Shown one piece after another: positions 35,355 through 45,014 of a stretch of 64,000 nt of DNA (position 1 is the first letter of the stretch; each line of letters starts with the position of its first letter). Source of the DNA: Burkholderiaceae bacterium (GTDB lineage Bacteria; Pseudomonadota; Gammaproteobacteria; Burkholderiales; Rhodocyclaceae); contig JAIPCT010000001.1 in the NCBI GenBank assembly GCA_021738065.1, positions 1 through 64,000 on the forward strand. The letters run 5' to 3'. Below the pieces are notes generated by a model, which did not search any database, had not been told where the DNA came from, and saw nothing but the letters and a program-made list of their open reading frames with translations. The position numbers and the translations under genes are program-made.

Positions 35355-36697
35355 TACGCTGCCTCCGTTGCCGACGAAGCGCGGAAGAATCCGCTGCCCG
35401 CGCGCTGAACTTCAGGGTCGACGAGACACTTCTTGTGCTCGACGTGATATTCAAATTCGCTCTTGAAATGCTTGATGAAGCTGCGCACCGGAAACGCGGC
35501 GGCATCGGCCAGGGCGCAGATGGTTTTTCCCATCATGTTGTCGGTCACCCGGTTCAGCAAATCGAGATCTTCCTGGCGGCCCTGACCGTGCTCGATCCGA
35601 TGCACGACGCGATACAGCCAACCCGTGCCTTCGCGGCACGGCGTGCATTGGCCGCAGGATTCCTCATAGTAGAAGTAGGACAGGCGCTCCAGCGCCTTGA
35701 CCATGCAAACCGTTTCGTCCATCACGATCACCGCGCCGGAACCCAGCATGGAGCCGGCCTTGGCGATGGAGTCGTAGTCCATGGTGCAGTCCATCATGAC
35801 GTCTGCAGGCAGTACCGGCGCCGAAGAGCCGCCGGGAATCACCGCCTTGAGCTTGCGGCCGCCGCGCATGCCGCCGGCCATTTCCAGCAGTTTGGCAAAA
35901 GGTGTGCCCATCGGCACTTCATAGTTGCCGGGACGATTGACGTGCCCGGAAACGGAAAACAGTTTGGTGCCGCCGTTGTTGGGCTTGCCCAGATTCAGAT
36001 AGGCCTCGCCGCCCATGCCAAGAATGAAGGGAATCGCGGCAAAGGTTTCGGTGTTGTTGATCGTCGTCGGCTTGCCGTACAAGCCGAAGTTTGCCGGGAA
36101 AGGCGGCTTGAAGCGCGGCTGGCCTTTCTTGCCCTCGATGGACTCGAGCAGGCCGGTTTCCTCGCCGCAAATATAGGCGCCCCAGCCGTGATGCGCGAAG
36201 AGGTCAAAGCTGAATTCCGAGCCAAGAATGTTCTCGCCCAGATAACCGGCGGCACGCGCCTCATCCAGCGCGGCTTCAAAGCGCTGGTAGATCTCGAAAA
36301 TTTCGCCGTGAATGTAGTTGTAACCGCGTTTCGCGCCCACCGCATAGCCAGCGATGATCATGCCCTCGATGGTCGAGTGCGGATCGAAGCGCAACAGGTC
36401 GCGATCCTTGAACGTGCCCGGTTCGCCTTCGTCAGTGTTGCAGACGACGTATTTTTCCGGCGCCGCCTTGGGCATGAAGCTCCACTTGAGGCCGGTCGGG
36501 AAGCCCGCACCGCCACGACCGCGCAAGACCGACTTCTTGACCTCGGCAATCAAGTCGTCCTGGCTCATTTTGCTGGTCAGAATCCGCTTCAACTGCGCGT
36601 ATCCGCCGCGCGCCTCATAGTCCTTGAGACTCCAGCCGGCGTCGCCCTTGCCCCAACCGGTGGTGAGCAGGGGATTGATAGTGTCGATCAGAGCCAT
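35354..36697 (-). CDS. nuoF: NADH-quinone oxidoreductase subunit F
   Basis: 447 aa. It carries the NADH site ([15 protein letters not shown]), the FMN site ([19 protein letters not shown]) and the N3 cluster motif [11 protein letters not shown] near residue 354. NADH is oxidised here and electrons go via FMN to the Fe-S chain. Its stop overlaps the nuoG start by one base. An 82-base spacer separates it from nuoE and contains a repeat, unusual for this tight operon. Confidence 0.97.
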   Translation of the reverse strand: MALIDTINPLLTTGWGKGDAGWSLKDYEARGGYAQLKRILTSKMSQDDLIAEVKKSVLRGRGGAGFPTGLKWSFMPKAAPEKYVVCNTDEGEPGTFKDRDLLRFDPHSTIEGMIIAGYAVGAKRGYNYIHGEIFEIYQRFEAALDEARAAGYLGENILGSEFSFDLFAHHGWGAYICGEETGLLESIEGKKGQPRFKPPFPANFGLYGKPTTINNTETFAAIPFILGMGGEAYLNLGKPNNGGTKLFSVSGHVNRPGNYEVPMGTPFAKLLEMAGGMRGGRKLKAVIPGGSSAPVLPADVMMDCTMDYDSIAKAGSMLGSGAVIVMDETVCMVKALERLSYFYYEESCGQCTPCREGTGWLYRVVHRIEHGQGRQEDLDLLNRVTDNMMGKTICALADAAAFPVRSFIKHFKSEFEYHVEHKKCLVDPEVQRAGSGFFRASSATEAA

Positions 36698-36702
36698 GTC
36701 AC

Positions 36703-36779
36703 GCCTCCGCAGGGCCGTCCAGTGGAGGTGTGCGCCCTTCCCGTGGGAGGCAGCGAACGAAGGTGAGCGTGGAGGGCCA
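36703..36779 (-). repeat. CCACGCTC-type GC repeat in the nuoE-nuoF spacer
   Basis: On the minus strand the spacer reads CCTCCACGCTCACCTTCGTT, CGCTGCCTCCCACGGG, and ends CTGGACGGCCCTGCGGAGGC. The same order of blocks occurs inside frdB (43414-43496). It resembles a repeat found widely in betaproteobacterial genomes (recollection, not searched). It supplies the nuoF ribosome site region (GGAGGC). Confidence 0.6.
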
Positions 36780-37271
36780 TCATTTGCACTCCGCCAACAA
36801 AGCGTCGATCTGTTCGGGCAGCATGAAGCTGCACATGCGCTTGTCGTTCACCAGCATCACCGGCGCGTCGCCGCAGGCGCCCATGCACTCGCCCTCTTTC
36901 AAGGTGAACTTGCCGTCCGCGGTTGTCTCGTTGAAGTCGATGCCGAGCTTTTCCTTGACGTAATCCGCTGCATGGACTCCGCCCGACAAAGCGCAAGGCA
37001 GGTTGGTGCATACCGTCAGCTTGTACTTGCCGACCGGCTTCAGGTTGTACATGTTGTAGAAACTCGCCACTTCATAGGCGGCGATCGGCGCCATGCCCAG
37101 ATAGCCGGCAACCTCGGCAATGACTTCCTGCGCCAGCCAGCCCTTCTCGTCCTGGGCAATCACCAGCGCCGCCATGATCGCGGACTGCTTCTGCTCCGCC
37201 GGATACTTGGCCACTTCCCGATCGATTTTTCGGAATGCTTCGGGACTCAACATGTCGTTTTGTTTATCCAT
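36780..37271 (-). CDS. nuoE: NADH-quinone oxidoreductase subunit E
   Basis: 163 aa, thioredoxin-like 2Fe-2S protein. The N1a cluster ligands are in [11 protein letters not shown] and [11 protein letters not shown]-terminal helical part has [20 protein letters not shown], as in the family. Works with NuoF in NADH oxidation. Confidence 0.96.
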   Translation of the reverse strand: MDKQNDMLSPEAFRKIDREVAKYPAEQKQSAIMAALVIAQDEKGWLAQEVIAEVAGYLGMAPIAAYEVASFYNMYNLKPVGKYKLTVCTNLPCALSGGVHAADYVKEKLGIDFNETTADGKFTLKEGECMGACGDAPVMLVNDKRMCSFMLPEQIDALLAECK

Positions 37272-37279
37272 ACGGCTGT

Positions 37280-38533
37280 CTATCGGTCGACGTCGCCGAG
37301 CACCAGATCGATGGTGCCGATGATGGCGGTCGCATCGGCCAGCATGTGGCCCCGGGTCATTTCATCGGTGGCGGCCAGATGCGGAATCCCGGCCGTGTGG
37401 AGTTTGATGCGATAAGGCTTGTTGGCACCGTCGGACACCGCCCAGACAGCCATTTCGCCCTTGGGATGCTCGATGGCGGCATAGGCTTCGCCGGCCGGCA
37501 CGTGCATCCCCTCGGAGAACAGTTTGAAGTGGTGAATCAACTCTTCCATGCTGCCCTTCATCTTCTCCCGCGATGGCGGCGCTACCTTGTGGTCGTCGGT
37601 GATGACCGGGCCCGGGTTCTTTCGCAGCCACTCGATGCACTGCTTGATGATGCGATTGGACTGGGACATCTCTTCCATGCGCACCAGATAGCGGTCATAG
37701 GTATCGCCATTGACGCCCACCGGAATATCGAAATCCATGCGGTCGTAGACTTCATAGGGCTGCTTCTTGCGCAGATCCCACTCGATGCCGGAACCGCGCA
37801 ACATCGCCCCGCTGAAACCCAGCTGCAGTGCACGCTCGGGACTGACCACACCGATGCCGACGGTGCGCTGCTTCCAGATGCGGTTGTCGGTCAGCAAGGT
37901 GTGGTACTCGCCCAGAAGCACCGGAAAACGGTTGGTGAAGTCTTCAAGGAAATCCAGCAGTGTGCCGCTGCGTGCTTCGTTCAGTTCCTTGACCGTCTTG
38001 GCATTCTTGAAACGGTTCTCCTGGTACTTCGGCATCTGGTCCGGCAGATCGCGATAGACGCCACCGGGCCGGTAATAGGCCTGATGCATGCGTGCACCGC
38101 AAACCGCCTCGAGCACGTCGAACAGATCCTCACGTTCGCGGAAGGTGTACAGCACCATGGTCATGGCGCCGATGTCGAGTGCGTGGGTGCCGATGTTGAG
38201 CAAGTGATTCTTGATGCGCGTAACTTCATCCATCATGACCCGCACGTACTGGGCGCGAATCGGTACGTCGACACCCAGCAATTTCTCGATGGCCAGGCAG
38301 TAGGCGTGCTCGCTCGGAATCATCGAGGTGTAATCGAGGCGATCCAGATAGGGCAGCGATTGCAGCCAGGTGCGCGTTTCAGCCAGCTTTTCGGTGCCGC
38401 GATGCAGCAGTCCGATATGCGGATCGGCGCGCACGATCACTTCTCCATCCAGCTCCAGCACCAGGCGCAAAACACCGTGCGCGGCAGGATGCTGCGGACC
38501 GAAGTTGATGGTGTAATTCTTGATTTCAGCCAC
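37280..38533 (-). CDS. nuoD: NADH-quinone oxidoreductase subunit D
   Basis: 417 aa from GTG 38533, 8 bases after AAGGG; this gives the common N-terminus [23 protein letters not shown] 38539 and a longer frame to 38563 are alternatives inside nuoC. It forms the quinone-binding pocket with NuoB: the His of GPQHPAAHG and the Tyr of [17 protein letters not shown] are conserved. Hydrogenase-related fold; no metal site remains. Confidence 0.96.
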   Translation of the reverse strand: MAEIKNYTINFGPQHPAAHGVLRLVLELDGEVIVRADPHIGLLHRGTEKLAETRTWLQSLPYLDRLDYTSMIPSEHAYCLAIEKLLGVDVPIRAQYVRVMMDEVTRIKNHLLNIGTHALDIGAMTMVLYTFREREDLFDVLEAVCGARMHQAYYRPGGVYRDLPDQMPKYQENRFKNAKTVKELNEARSGTLLDFLEDFTNRFPVLLGEYHTLLTDNRIWKQRTVGIGVVSPERALQLGFSGAMLRGSGIEWDLRKKQPYEVYDRMDFDIPVGVNGDTYDRYLVRMEEMSQSNRIIKQCIEWLRKNPGPVITDDHKVAPPSREKMKGSMEELIHHFKLFSEGMHVPAGEAYAAIEHPKGEMAVWAVSDGANKPYRIKLHTAGIPHLAATDEMTRGHMLADATAIIGTIDLVLGDVDR

Positions 38534-39128
38534 GACCATTGCCCTTTGCGTACTGCTCTTCACGCACGATGCGTGGCGTCACTTCGCGCGGCTCGATAGT
38601 TACCGGCTGATAGATCACGCGCTGCTGCTCGGGGTCATAACGCATCTCGACGTACCCTGAAATCGGGAAGTCCTTGCGAAACGGGTGACCCACAAAACCG
38701 TAGTCGGTCAGGATGCGGCGCAGATCGATATGCCCGTCGAAATGGATGCCGAACAAGTCAAAAGCCTCGCGCTCATACCAGTTGGCGACGTTCCAGATAT
38801 CCATGACCGAAGCCACCACGGGGAATTCATCATCCGGCGCAAACACCTTGACGCGCAGCCGCCAGTTGTGCGTGAGCGACAACAGTTGGCTCACCGCGGC
38901 GTAGCGCTTGCCCTGATAACCAGTGAACTCGGAATAGTCGATTCCGCTGAGGTCCATCAACTGCTCGAACCTGAACACCGGGTCATCGCGCAATTGGCGC
39001 ATGGCGTCCAGATAGTTCTCGGCCGGAATCGCCACGGTAACTTCGCCCAGCGCCAACACCGGTTCCATGATGCGATCGCCGAACTTTTCCTTCAGCTGCC
39101 GACAGAGACGTTCCAGTTTCTCGCTCAT
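38526..39128 (-). CDS. nuoC: NADH-quinone oxidoreductase subunit C
   Basis: 200 aa. The 30-kDa-subunit signature is [20 protein letters not shown] followed by [20 protein letters not shown] near residues 125-165. It is a structural subunit of the peripheral arm. nuoC and nuoD are separate, not fused as in enterobacteria. It overlaps nuoD by 8 bases. Confidence 0.96.
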   Translation of the reverse strand: MSEKLERLCRQLKEKFGDRIMEPVLALGEVTVAIPAENYLDAMRQLRDDPVFRFEQLMDLSGIDYSEFTGYQGKRYAAVSQLLSLTHNWRLRVKVFAPDDEFPVVASVMDIWNVANWYEREAFDLFGIHFDGHIDLRRILTDYGFVGHPFRKDFPISGYVEMRYDPEQQRVIYQPVTIEPREVTPRIVREEQYAKGNGRG

Positions 39129-39144
39129 TGGGTGGGCTTCCTGG

Positions 39145-39621
39145 TCAGCGGGCGATGGTGGTGGTACGGCGGATCTTGCTTTGCAGCTGGATCAGGCCAT
39201 ACAGCAAAGCCTCGGCGGTGGGCGGGCACCCCGGCACGTAGACATCGACGGGAACGATACGGTCGACGCCACGGACAACCGAATACGAATAGTGGTAATA
39301 GCCGCCGCCATTGGCGCATGAACCCATGGACAACACCCAGCGCGGCTCGGCCATCTGGTCGTACACCTTGCGCAGGGCCGGCGCCATTTTGTTGGTCAGC
39401 GTACCGGCGACGATCATCACGTCGGACTGACGCGGACTCGGGCGAAACACGATGCCGAAACGATCGAGGTCGTAACGCGAACAGCCGGCGTGAATCATCT
39501 CGATGGCACAACAGGCCAGACCGAAGGTCATCGGCCACATCGACCCGGTACGCGTCCAGTTGATGATCTTGTCCAGCGACGTGGTGACGAAGCCTTCCTG
39601 GAGAACGCCTTCGATGCTCAT
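39145..39621 (-). CDS. nuoB: NADH-quinone oxidoreductase subunit B
   Basis: 158 aa. Ligands of cluster N2, the final electron carrier before quinone, are the tandem cysteines of GLACCAIEM plus MGSCANGGG and [11 protein letters not shown]. No N-terminal membrane helix. Located between nuoA and nuoC in normal order. Confidence 0.97.
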   Translation of the reverse strand: MSIEGVLQEGFVTTSLDKIINWTRTGSMWPMTFGLACCAIEMIHAGCSRYDLDRFGIVFRPSPRQSDVMIVAGTLTNKMAPALRKVYDQMAEPRWVLSMGSCANGGGYYHYSYSVVRGVDRIVPVDVYVPGCPPTAEALLYGLIQLQSKIRRTTTIAR

Positions 39622-39643
39622 GCGTCAGGCCCCTTGAGTTTGT

Positions 39644-40018
39644 TCATTCCCAATCCAGCGCACCCTTGGCCCACGCGTAGATGTAGCCAACGACGAGGAT
39701 TCCGATAAAGACAAACATTTCGATGAAGCCGAACATCCGCATTGGCTCGGTATTGACAATCTCCTTGAAAATCGTCGCCCACGGCAAAAGGAAGGCGATT
39801 TCAAGGTCGAACAGAATGAAGAGGATAGCGATCAGGTAGTAGCGCACGTCGAACTTCATGCGCGCGTCTTCGAACGGAGCGAAGCCGCACTCGAATGCAG
39901 AGAGTTTTTCGCTGTCGGGCCGGTTGGGGGCAATCAACCATCCGAGAAGTATGGGCACGCATCCGAAGACGAGGCCCACCACTGCGAAAACGAGTATGGG
40001 GAAATAGTTTTCCAGCAT
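39644..40018 (-). CDS. nuoA: NADH-quinone oxidoreductase subunit A
   Basis: 124 aa, three transmembrane helices. The TM1-TM2 loop has the conserved [20 protein letters not shown] stretch, and TM2 starts [20 protein letters not shown]. First gene of the operon; transcript probably starts between it and the tRNA-Leu 113 bases upstream, or further upstream at tpiA. Confidence 0.96.
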   Translation of the reverse strand: MLENYFPILVFAVVGLVFGCVPILLGWLIAPNRPDSEKLSAFECGFAPFEDARMKFDVRYYLIAILFILFDLEIAFLLPWATIFKEIVNTEPMRMFGFIEMFVFIGILVVGYIYAWAKGALDWE

Positions 40019-40131
40019 TTTGGTGACAAGCCACTCCGCTCGTTATTGTCGGCCGGTCAATCCGCAATACTTTGCAAGACAACCAACGCTCAACTACTAC
40101 TTTCTACTGCACTTTCTATCGCCAAATTTCT

Positions 40132-40216
40132 TGGTGCCGTCGGCGAGACTCGAACTCGCACAGCTTTCGCCACTACCCCCTCAAGATAGCGTGTCTACCA
40201 ATTTCACCACGACGGC
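40132..40216 (-). tRNA. tRNA-Leu (anticodon GAG)
   Basis: 85 bases including encoded CCA. The acceptor stem pairs GCCGTCG with CGACGGC; the D-arm is GTGAAATTGGTAGACACGC; the anticodon loop CTTGAGG gives GAG; a long variable arm (as class II tRNAs need) and the T-loop GTTCGAGTC are present. The discriminator is A. Its place between secG and nuoA is the common betaproteobacterial arrangement. Confidence 0.95.
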
Positions 40217-40312
40217 TTTGCGCTATTGCACGAGCGACGCAAATTATATAACAAGCGATTGACTAATTAGTGCGCTGCAACAAATTAATCTATCGACTCG
40301 GACGAACTAAAA

Positions 40313-40663
40313 CTACTTCGGAATGTCTTTTGCCTTTGAATCAGGCAACTCGGGCCGTTGCGCGGGCACGGCCGGCGCCGTCTGTGCGGGAACGGAATCC
40401 ATCACGCTGCCAGATGTCCGCGGCGCCGAAGTCGCGATATAAGAGAGCCCGAGGCTGGTCAGAAAAAATACGACAGCAAGAACCGCCGTCAAGTGCGAGA
40501 GGAAATTCGATGAGCCCGTGGCGCCAAACAAGCTTCCCGAGGCGCCACTGCCGAATGCGGCGCCCATGTCAGCGCCCTTGCCATGCTGCAGCAACACCAC
40601 GCCGATAATGGAAAGCGTGGCAATGACATGTACGGTCAAAATCACGGTATGCAGTAGATCCAT
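40313..40663 (-). CDS. secG: Preprotein translocase subunit SecG
   Basis: 116 aa. Two transmembrane helices with the signature IIGVVLLQHGKGADMGAAFG then GSGASGSLFGATGSSNFLS between them. It aids SecYE-mediated protein export. The C-terminal 30 residues are Pro/Ala rich and disordered, as in many betaproteobacterial SecG. tpiA ends 22 bases upstream. Confidence 0.95.
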   Translation of the reverse strand: MDLLHTVILTVHVIATLSIIGVVLLQHGKGADMGAAFGSGASGSLFGATGSSNFLSHLTAVLAVVFFLTSLGLSYIATSAPRTSGSVMDSVPAQTAPAVPAQRPELPDSKAKDIPK

Positions 40664-40684
40664 GTAAACCTCTTGAAATTATGT

Positions 40685-41428
40685 TCAGGCGGCGGCGCAG
40701 ATGGCGAGAAAATCCTCAGCCACCAGCGCAGCGCCGCCGATGAGTCCGCCATCGATATCGGGCTGACCGAAAAGCTCGACAGCGTTGTTCGGCTTGACGC
40801 TGCCGCCATAGAGAAGACGCAATCCCGCTGCGATATCGGCACTGTCGCGCGCGAATCGGGCACGAATCAGGGCATGCACTTCCTGCGCCTGCTCAGGCGA
40901 CGCGGTGCGTCCGGTGCCGATCGCCCATACCGGCTCATAGGCGACCACGGCTTGGGCAAATGCCGCCACGCCGCATTTGGCGAGCACAGCGTCAATCTGG
41001 CGCGTCACTACCTCACCGGTAATGCCGGCCTCGCGTTCAGCCAGCGTTTCACCCACGCACAGCACGGGTGTCAGCCCGGCCACTTGCGAAGCCGCAAACT
41101 TGGCGGCGACGACCGCATCGGTATCGCCAAAAAAAGAACGCCGCTCGGAATGCCCTACCAGAACATAGCGACACGCGAAATCGGCCAGCATCGCCCCGCT
41201 CACTTCGCCGGTCCAGGCGCCTTGCGCATGCTCGGAGACATCCTGTGCACCCCAGGCGACTGCGCTGCCTTCCAGCGCGGTGCGAGCTTGCGCAAGATAG
41301 GGGTAAGGCACGCAAACCGCGACCTCGGCTTTACCCTTGACGCCATTGCGAACGGCCTCCAGCAGCCCGATGTTTGTGGCAAGGCTGCCGTGCATTTTCC
41401 AGTTTCCAGCAACAAGTTTGATGCGCAT
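40685..41428 (-). CDS. tpiA: Triosephosphate isomerase
   Basis: 247 aa. Start KLVAGNWKMHGS contains the catalytic Lys; His is in YVLVGHSERRSFFGD and the Glu in VVAYEPVWAIGTGRTASPEQ. The phosphate loop is RLLYGGSVKPNN. It interconverts dihydroxyacetone phosphate and glyceraldehyde 3-phosphate. Transcribed ahead of secG, divergent from frdA. Confidence 0.97.
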   Translation of the reverse strand: MRIKLVAGNWKMHGSLATNIGLLEAVRNGVKGKAEVAVCVPYPYLAQARTALEGSAVAWGAQDVSEHAQGAWTGEVSGAMLADFACRYVLVGHSERRSFFGDTDAVVAAKFAASQVAGLTPVLCVGETLAEREAGITGEVVTRQIDAVLAKCGVAAFAQAVVAYEPVWAIGTGRTASPEQAQEVHALIRARFARDSADIAAGLRLLYGGSVKPNNAVELFGQPDIDGGLIGGAALVAEDFLAICAAA

Positions 41429-41570
41429 GATGGCTAGCTAGCTTCTACACGAAACGCAGGATTATAGCCGCAGCGACCCGTGAATGCCAGAAGGCCGGCG
41501 GTTCACCAAACCCGGTGAACCTCGCTTGAAGGCCGCCCAGCGGGTTGGAATACACAGGTGCGGGGCCAAA

Positions 41571-41584
41571 TTGACGCAAGTCAA
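41571..41584 (+). promoter_or_regulatory. FNR/ANR-type box upstream of frdA
   Basis: TTGACGCAAGTCAA is a perfect palindrome (TTGAC-GCAA-GTCAA) differing from the consensus TTGAT-N4-ATCAA at one symmetric pair. Its centre is 41.5 bases before a plausible start of transcription near 41619, with a possible -10 (GATACT, 41606-41611). That is the class II activator position, so anaerobic activation of frdABCD is likely. Confidence 0.7.
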
Positions 41585-41650
41585 CCGTGAGCCGGCTAAT
41601 TAGCCGATACTAATGGACCAATAACACCAAAAAACTTCCGGACAAGCGCA

Positions 41651-43408
41651 ATGGAAACGATTACAACCGATATCGCAATCGTCGGCGCCGGCGGTGCCGG
41701 TTTGCGTGCGGCAATCGCCCTCGCCGAAACCAATCCTGCCTTGCGCATCGCGCTGATTTCCAAGGTGTACCCGATGCGCAGCCATACCTGCGCCGCCGAG
41801 GGTGGCGCCGCAGGCGTGATCAAGCCTGACGACAGCTTCGACATGCACTTCGACGATACCGTGGGCGGCGGCGATTGGCTCTCCGATCAGGACTGCGTCG
41901 AGTATTTCATCCATGAGGCGCCGAAGGAACTACTGCAACTGGAGCACTGGGGTTGCCCGTGGAATCGCGAAGCCGACGGCTCGGTGTCAGTGCGTCCATT
42001 CGGCGGCATGAAGAAAAAGCGCACCTGGTTTGCCGCCGACAAGTCGGGCTTTCATATTCTGCACACCCTGTTCCAGACCTCGCTCAAGTTTCCCTCGATC
42101 ACCCGCTACGACGAGTACTACGCGCTCGACCTGCTGGTCGACGACGGCCGATGCCAAGGCTTGACCGCCATGGAAATGCGCAGCGGCGAACTGCGCCAGT
42201 TCCACGCCAAGTCGGTAATCATTGCCGGTGGCGGCGCCGGACGCATGTTCCCCTTCTCGACCAATGGCGCAATCAAGACTGGCGACGGCATGGCCATGGC
42301 CTACCGTGCCGGCGCGCCGCTGAAAGACATGGAGTTCGTCCAGTACCACCCGACCGGCCTGCCCAACACCGGCAGCCTGCTGACCGAAGCCTGCCGCGGC
42401 GAGGGCGGCATTCTGGTGAACAAGAACGGCCGCCGCTACCTGCAGGATTACGGCATGGGCCCGGAAACTCCGGTCGGCAAGCCTCAACTCAAAACCATGG
42501 AGCTCGGGCCGCGCGATCGCGTCAGCCAGGCCTACTGGCACGAATTGCAAAAGGGGAACACGGTTACCACGCAGTGGGGCGAGTGCGTGCTGCTGGACAT
42601 GCGCCATCTCGGCGAAAAGATGATCAACGAGCGCCTGCCGTTGGTGCGCGAACTGGCCGAAGCCTATCTCGGAGTCGACATCGTCAGGGAGGCGGTGCCG
42701 ATCCGCCCCGTGGTGCATTACATGATGGGCGGCATATCCACCAACACGGCCGCCGCCACGCCTCTGCCCGGCCTTTTCGCCGCCGGTGAATGCGCCTGCG
42801 TCAGCCTCAACGGCGCCAACCGCCTGGGATCGAACTCGCTGGTGGAACTGCTGGTATTCGGCCGCCGTGCCGCGTTGTCCGCCATCGAGCACCTGCAGGA
42901 CTTGCCCCCAGCCAACACCGTAGCGCTGAACGCGCGCGCCGGGGAAACGCAGGCGCGTATCGACGAACTCTTCTCACGCAGCGACGGCACCGAATCCATG
43001 TCGGGACTGCGCAAGGAGATGATGGACACGATGGAAAAGAACGTCGGCATCTATCGCACCGAGGCGGGCCTAAAAGAGGGCGTCGACAAAATCCACGAAT
43101 TGCGCCAGCGCTACCGTCGCGTGATACTCACCGACAAGAGCAGCGTCTTCAACACCGATCTGTTCCAGGTGCTCGAACTGGGCTCCATGCTCGATTGTGC
43201 CGAGGCTGTTACCGTCGGCGCGCTGGCCCGCAAGGAATCGCGCGGCGCGCACCAGCGCCTCGACTTCGTTGAACGCGACGACACCAACTACCTGCGCCAC
43301 ACCATGGTCTATCACCAGGGAATGGATTCGCCGCGCATCGATTACCTCGACGTGGTCATCACCAAGTCGCCGCCTGGCGTGCGCGACTACTCGGGAGACC
43401 ACAAATGA
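41651..43408 (+). CDS. frdA: Fumarate reductase / succinate dehydrogenase flavoprotein
   Basis: 585 aa. The FAD-linking His is in MRSHTCAAEGGAAG; the FAD-binding start is DIAIVGAGGAGLRAAIALAE. Active-site residues lie in TEACRGEGG and the Arg/His of IRPVVHYMMGGI. MELGPRDRVSQAYWHEL is the FrdA-type motif. It reduces fumarate to succinate, or the reverse, using FrdB electrons. The FrdC/FrdD-type membrane subunits that follow and the FNR box favour fumarate reduction as the main role. Confidence 0.92.
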   Translation: METITTDIAIVGAGGAGLRAAIALAETNPALRIALISKVYPMRSHTCAAEGGAAGVIKPDDSFDMHFDDTVGGGDWLSDQDCVEYFIHEAPKELLQLEHWGCPWNREADGSVSVRPFGGMKKKRTWFAADKSGFHILHTLFQTSLKFPSITRYDEYYALDLLVDDGRCQGLTAMEMRSGELRQFHAKSVIIAGGGAGRMFPFSTNGAIKTGDGMAMAYRAGAPLKDMEFVQYHPTGLPNTGSLLTEACRGEGGILVNKNGRRYLQDYGMGPETPVGKPQLKTMELGPRDRVSQAYWHELQKGNTVTTQWGECVLLDMRHLGEKMINERLPLVRELAEAYLGVDIVREAVPIRPVVHYMMGGISTNTAAATPLPGLFAAGECACVSLNGANRLGSNSLVELLVFGRRAALSAIEHLQDLPPANTVALNARAGETQARIDELFSRSDGTESMSGLRKEMMDTMEKNVGIYRTEAGLKEGVDKIHELRQRYRRVILTDKSSVFNTDLFQVLELGSMLDCAEAVTVGALARKESRGAHQRLDFVERDDTNYLRHTMVYHQGMDSPRIDYLDVVITKSPPGVRDYSGDHK

Positions 43409-44232
43409 GCAATAGCCCCCCACGCTCGCACCCCCCGCTCGCTGCCCCCCCGGAGGGGGCGGCTGCTTCCTTGGGACGGCCCGGCGGAAGCAGCGAGCGC
43501 ACCGTCACGCTGGAAGTCCTGCGCTATGATCCCGATACGGATAGCGAGGCCCGCTTCCAGCGCTACGAAGTGGTCTGCCAGGAAGAATGGGTGGTGCTCG
43601 ACGCCCTCAACAAGGTCAAGGCGGACATCGATCCCACGCTCAACTACCGCTGGTCGTGCCACATGGCGGTGTGCGGCAGTTGCGGCATGATGATCAACGG
43701 CGAACCGAAGCTGTCCTGCCACGCTTTCCTGCGCAACTACGAGGGTGTGATCCGGATCGAGCCGCTGGCGAATTTCCCGATCGAACGCGATCTGGTGGTT
43801 GCGCCCGACGATTTCATGGACAAGCTCAAGCGCGTCAAGCCCTACCTGATTCCGAAGCAGGAAAAACCGATCAGCGAGGGCGAGTACAAGCAGACCCCGG
43901 CGCAACTCATGAAATACCGGCAGTACTCGATGTGCATCAACTGCATGTTGTGCTACGCCGCCTGTCCCCAGTACGGGCTGACGCCAAGTTTCATCGGTCC
44001 GGCGGCGCTAACCCTTGCACATCGTTACAACCAGGATTCGCGCGATGGCGGACGCAAGGAGCGTCAAGAAGTGGCGGCCACCCATGAAGGCGTCTGGGAA
44101 TGCACCTTCGTCGGCGCCTGCTCCGAAGTCTGCCCGGCCCATGTCGATCCCGCCAGTGCCCTGCAACAAATGAAGATCACCAGTTCGATCGACTGGATCG
44201 TCGAACACCTGATTCCCGGAGGAAAACCATGA
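43405..44232 (+). CDS. frdB: Fumarate reductase iron-sulfur subunit with a repeat-derived N-terminus
   Basis: 275 aa. The 2Fe-2S site is SCHMAVCGSCGMMINGEPKL with a later SCH; the 4Fe-4S and 3Fe-4S sites are CINCMLCYAACPQYG and CTFVGACSEVCPAHVDP. Conserved sequence starts at residue 30 (ERTVTLEVLRYDP). Residues 4-29 (SPPRSHPPLAAPPEGAAASL and on) are encoded by a GC-rich repeat (43414-43496), so the N-terminus is about 28 residues longer than family norm. Overlaps frdA by ATGA. Confidence 0.92.
   Translation: MSNSPPRSHPPLAAPPEGAAASLGRPGGSSERTVTLEVLRYDPDTDSEARFQRYEVVCQEEWVVLDALNKVKADIDPTLNYRWSCHMAVCGSCGMMINGEPKLSCHAFLRNYEGVIRIEPLANFPIERDLVVAPDDFMDKLKRVKPYLIPKQEKPISEGEYKQTPAQLMKYRQYSMCINCMLCYAACPQYGLTPSFIGPAALTLAHRYNQDSRDGGRKERQEVAATHEGVWECTFVGACSEVCPAHVDPASALQQMKITSSIDWIVEHLIPGGKP
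43414..43496 (+). repeat. CCACGCTC-type GC repeat inside frdB
   Basis: Blocks CCCCCCACGCTCGCACC, CGCTCGCTGCCCCCCC, GGAGGGGGCGGCTGCTTCC and GGGACGGCCCGGCGGAAGC follow in the same order as in the nuoE-nuoF spacer (36703-36779). Here it is in frame and translated as a Pro/Ala/Gly-rich tail. Confidence 0.65.
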
Positions 44233-44621
44233 GCCGCAGGCCCTTGCTACGCGAGTTTCCTCCGACCACCTGGTACTTCCGCCAGCCGCGCTACCTGCGC
44301 TACATGTCGCGCGAGATCACCAGCATTTTAATTGCCGCCTACTGCGTGCTGCTGGTGTTTGGCCTGCACAGCCTCGCCGCCGGCCCCGCCGCCTGGGAGG
44401 CTTTTCTGCTGACGCTGAAGAGCCCGGCATCGATCGTGTTCCAGCTACTCGTCCTGATCGCGGCGGTGTATCACGCCGCCACCTGGTTCAATGCGACACA
44501 GAAAGCCATGCCGCTGCAGATCGGCGAGTATTTCGTGCCGGGCGCGATGATTTCCGGGGCGCACTACGTGGCCTGGGCACTGCTCTCGTTCGCCATTCTC
44601 TTTCTTGCGGGAGTAATTTGA
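44229..44621 (+). CDS. frdC: Fumarate reductase membrane subunit C
   Basis: 130 aa from ATG 44229, overlapping the frdB stop (ATGA). N-terminal soluble part WYFRQPRYLRYMSREITS, then three transmembrane helices (ILIAAYCVLLVFGLHSLAAG; IVFQLLVLIAAVYHAATWF; MISGAHYVAWALLSFAILFL). FrdC-type subunit (without SdhC-type heme-binding features), anchoring FrdAB and contributing to the quinol site. Confidence 0.9.
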   Translation: MSRRPLLREFPPTTWYFRQPRYLRYMSREITSILIAAYCVLLVFGLHSLAAGPAAWEAFLLTLKSPASIVFQLLVLIAAVYHAATWFNATQKAMPLQIGEYFVPGAMISGAHYVAWALLSFAILFLAGVI

Positions 44622-44622
44622 G

Positions 44623-44964
44623 ATGGCCAAATCGCACAAACCGGTGGTCTGGTTTCCCTTCGCCGCGGGTGGTACGGTGATCGCCTTTTTCATCCCGGTT
44701 ATCGTCCTGCTTACCCTGATGGCCGCCCTCGGCCACGCTCCCGCCGGACTGGACTATGCAAACTTGCATGCCTTCGCTGCCAACGGTCTGGGAAAACTGA
44801 TCATTTTTGGCGTGGTCTCTCTGTCTATGTGGAGTTCTGCCCACCGTTTGCGCTGCACTTTCTATGATTTCGGCGTGCGAGCCGACACAGCGGTCGCGAC
44901 AATTCTGTATCTAGCGGCGATCATCGGCAGCATCCTGGCCGCGATATACCTGCTGCGCATCTAA
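44623..44964 (+). CDS. frdD: Fumarate reductase membrane subunit D
   Basis: 113 aa, three helices: VVWFPFAAGGTVIAFFIPVI, GLGKLIIFGVVSLSMWSSAH and AVATILYLAAIIGSILAAIY. It contains AHRLRCTFYDFGVR between helices 2 and 3. Pairs with FrdC as the membrane anchor. One base separates it from frdC. Confidence 0.9.
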   Translation: MAKSHKPVVWFPFAAGGTVIAFFIPVIVLLTLMAALGHAPAGLDYANLHAFAANGLGKLIIFGVVSLSMWSSAHRLRCTFYDFGVRADTAVATILYLAAIIGSILAAIYLLRI

Positions 44965-45014
44965 GCCATCCGCAACGGATAAAATCAAGACCCCAACCGA
45001 GGAGAACCACAACA

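Noticed and set aside
25163-36766. Long plus-strand open frames opposite the nuo operon (up to nearly 800 codons)
   Set aside because: They are antisense shadows of high-GC nuo genes. Their translations are rich in His, Arg, Gln and Glu with no domain, and each minus-strand partner is an unmistakable complex I subunit.
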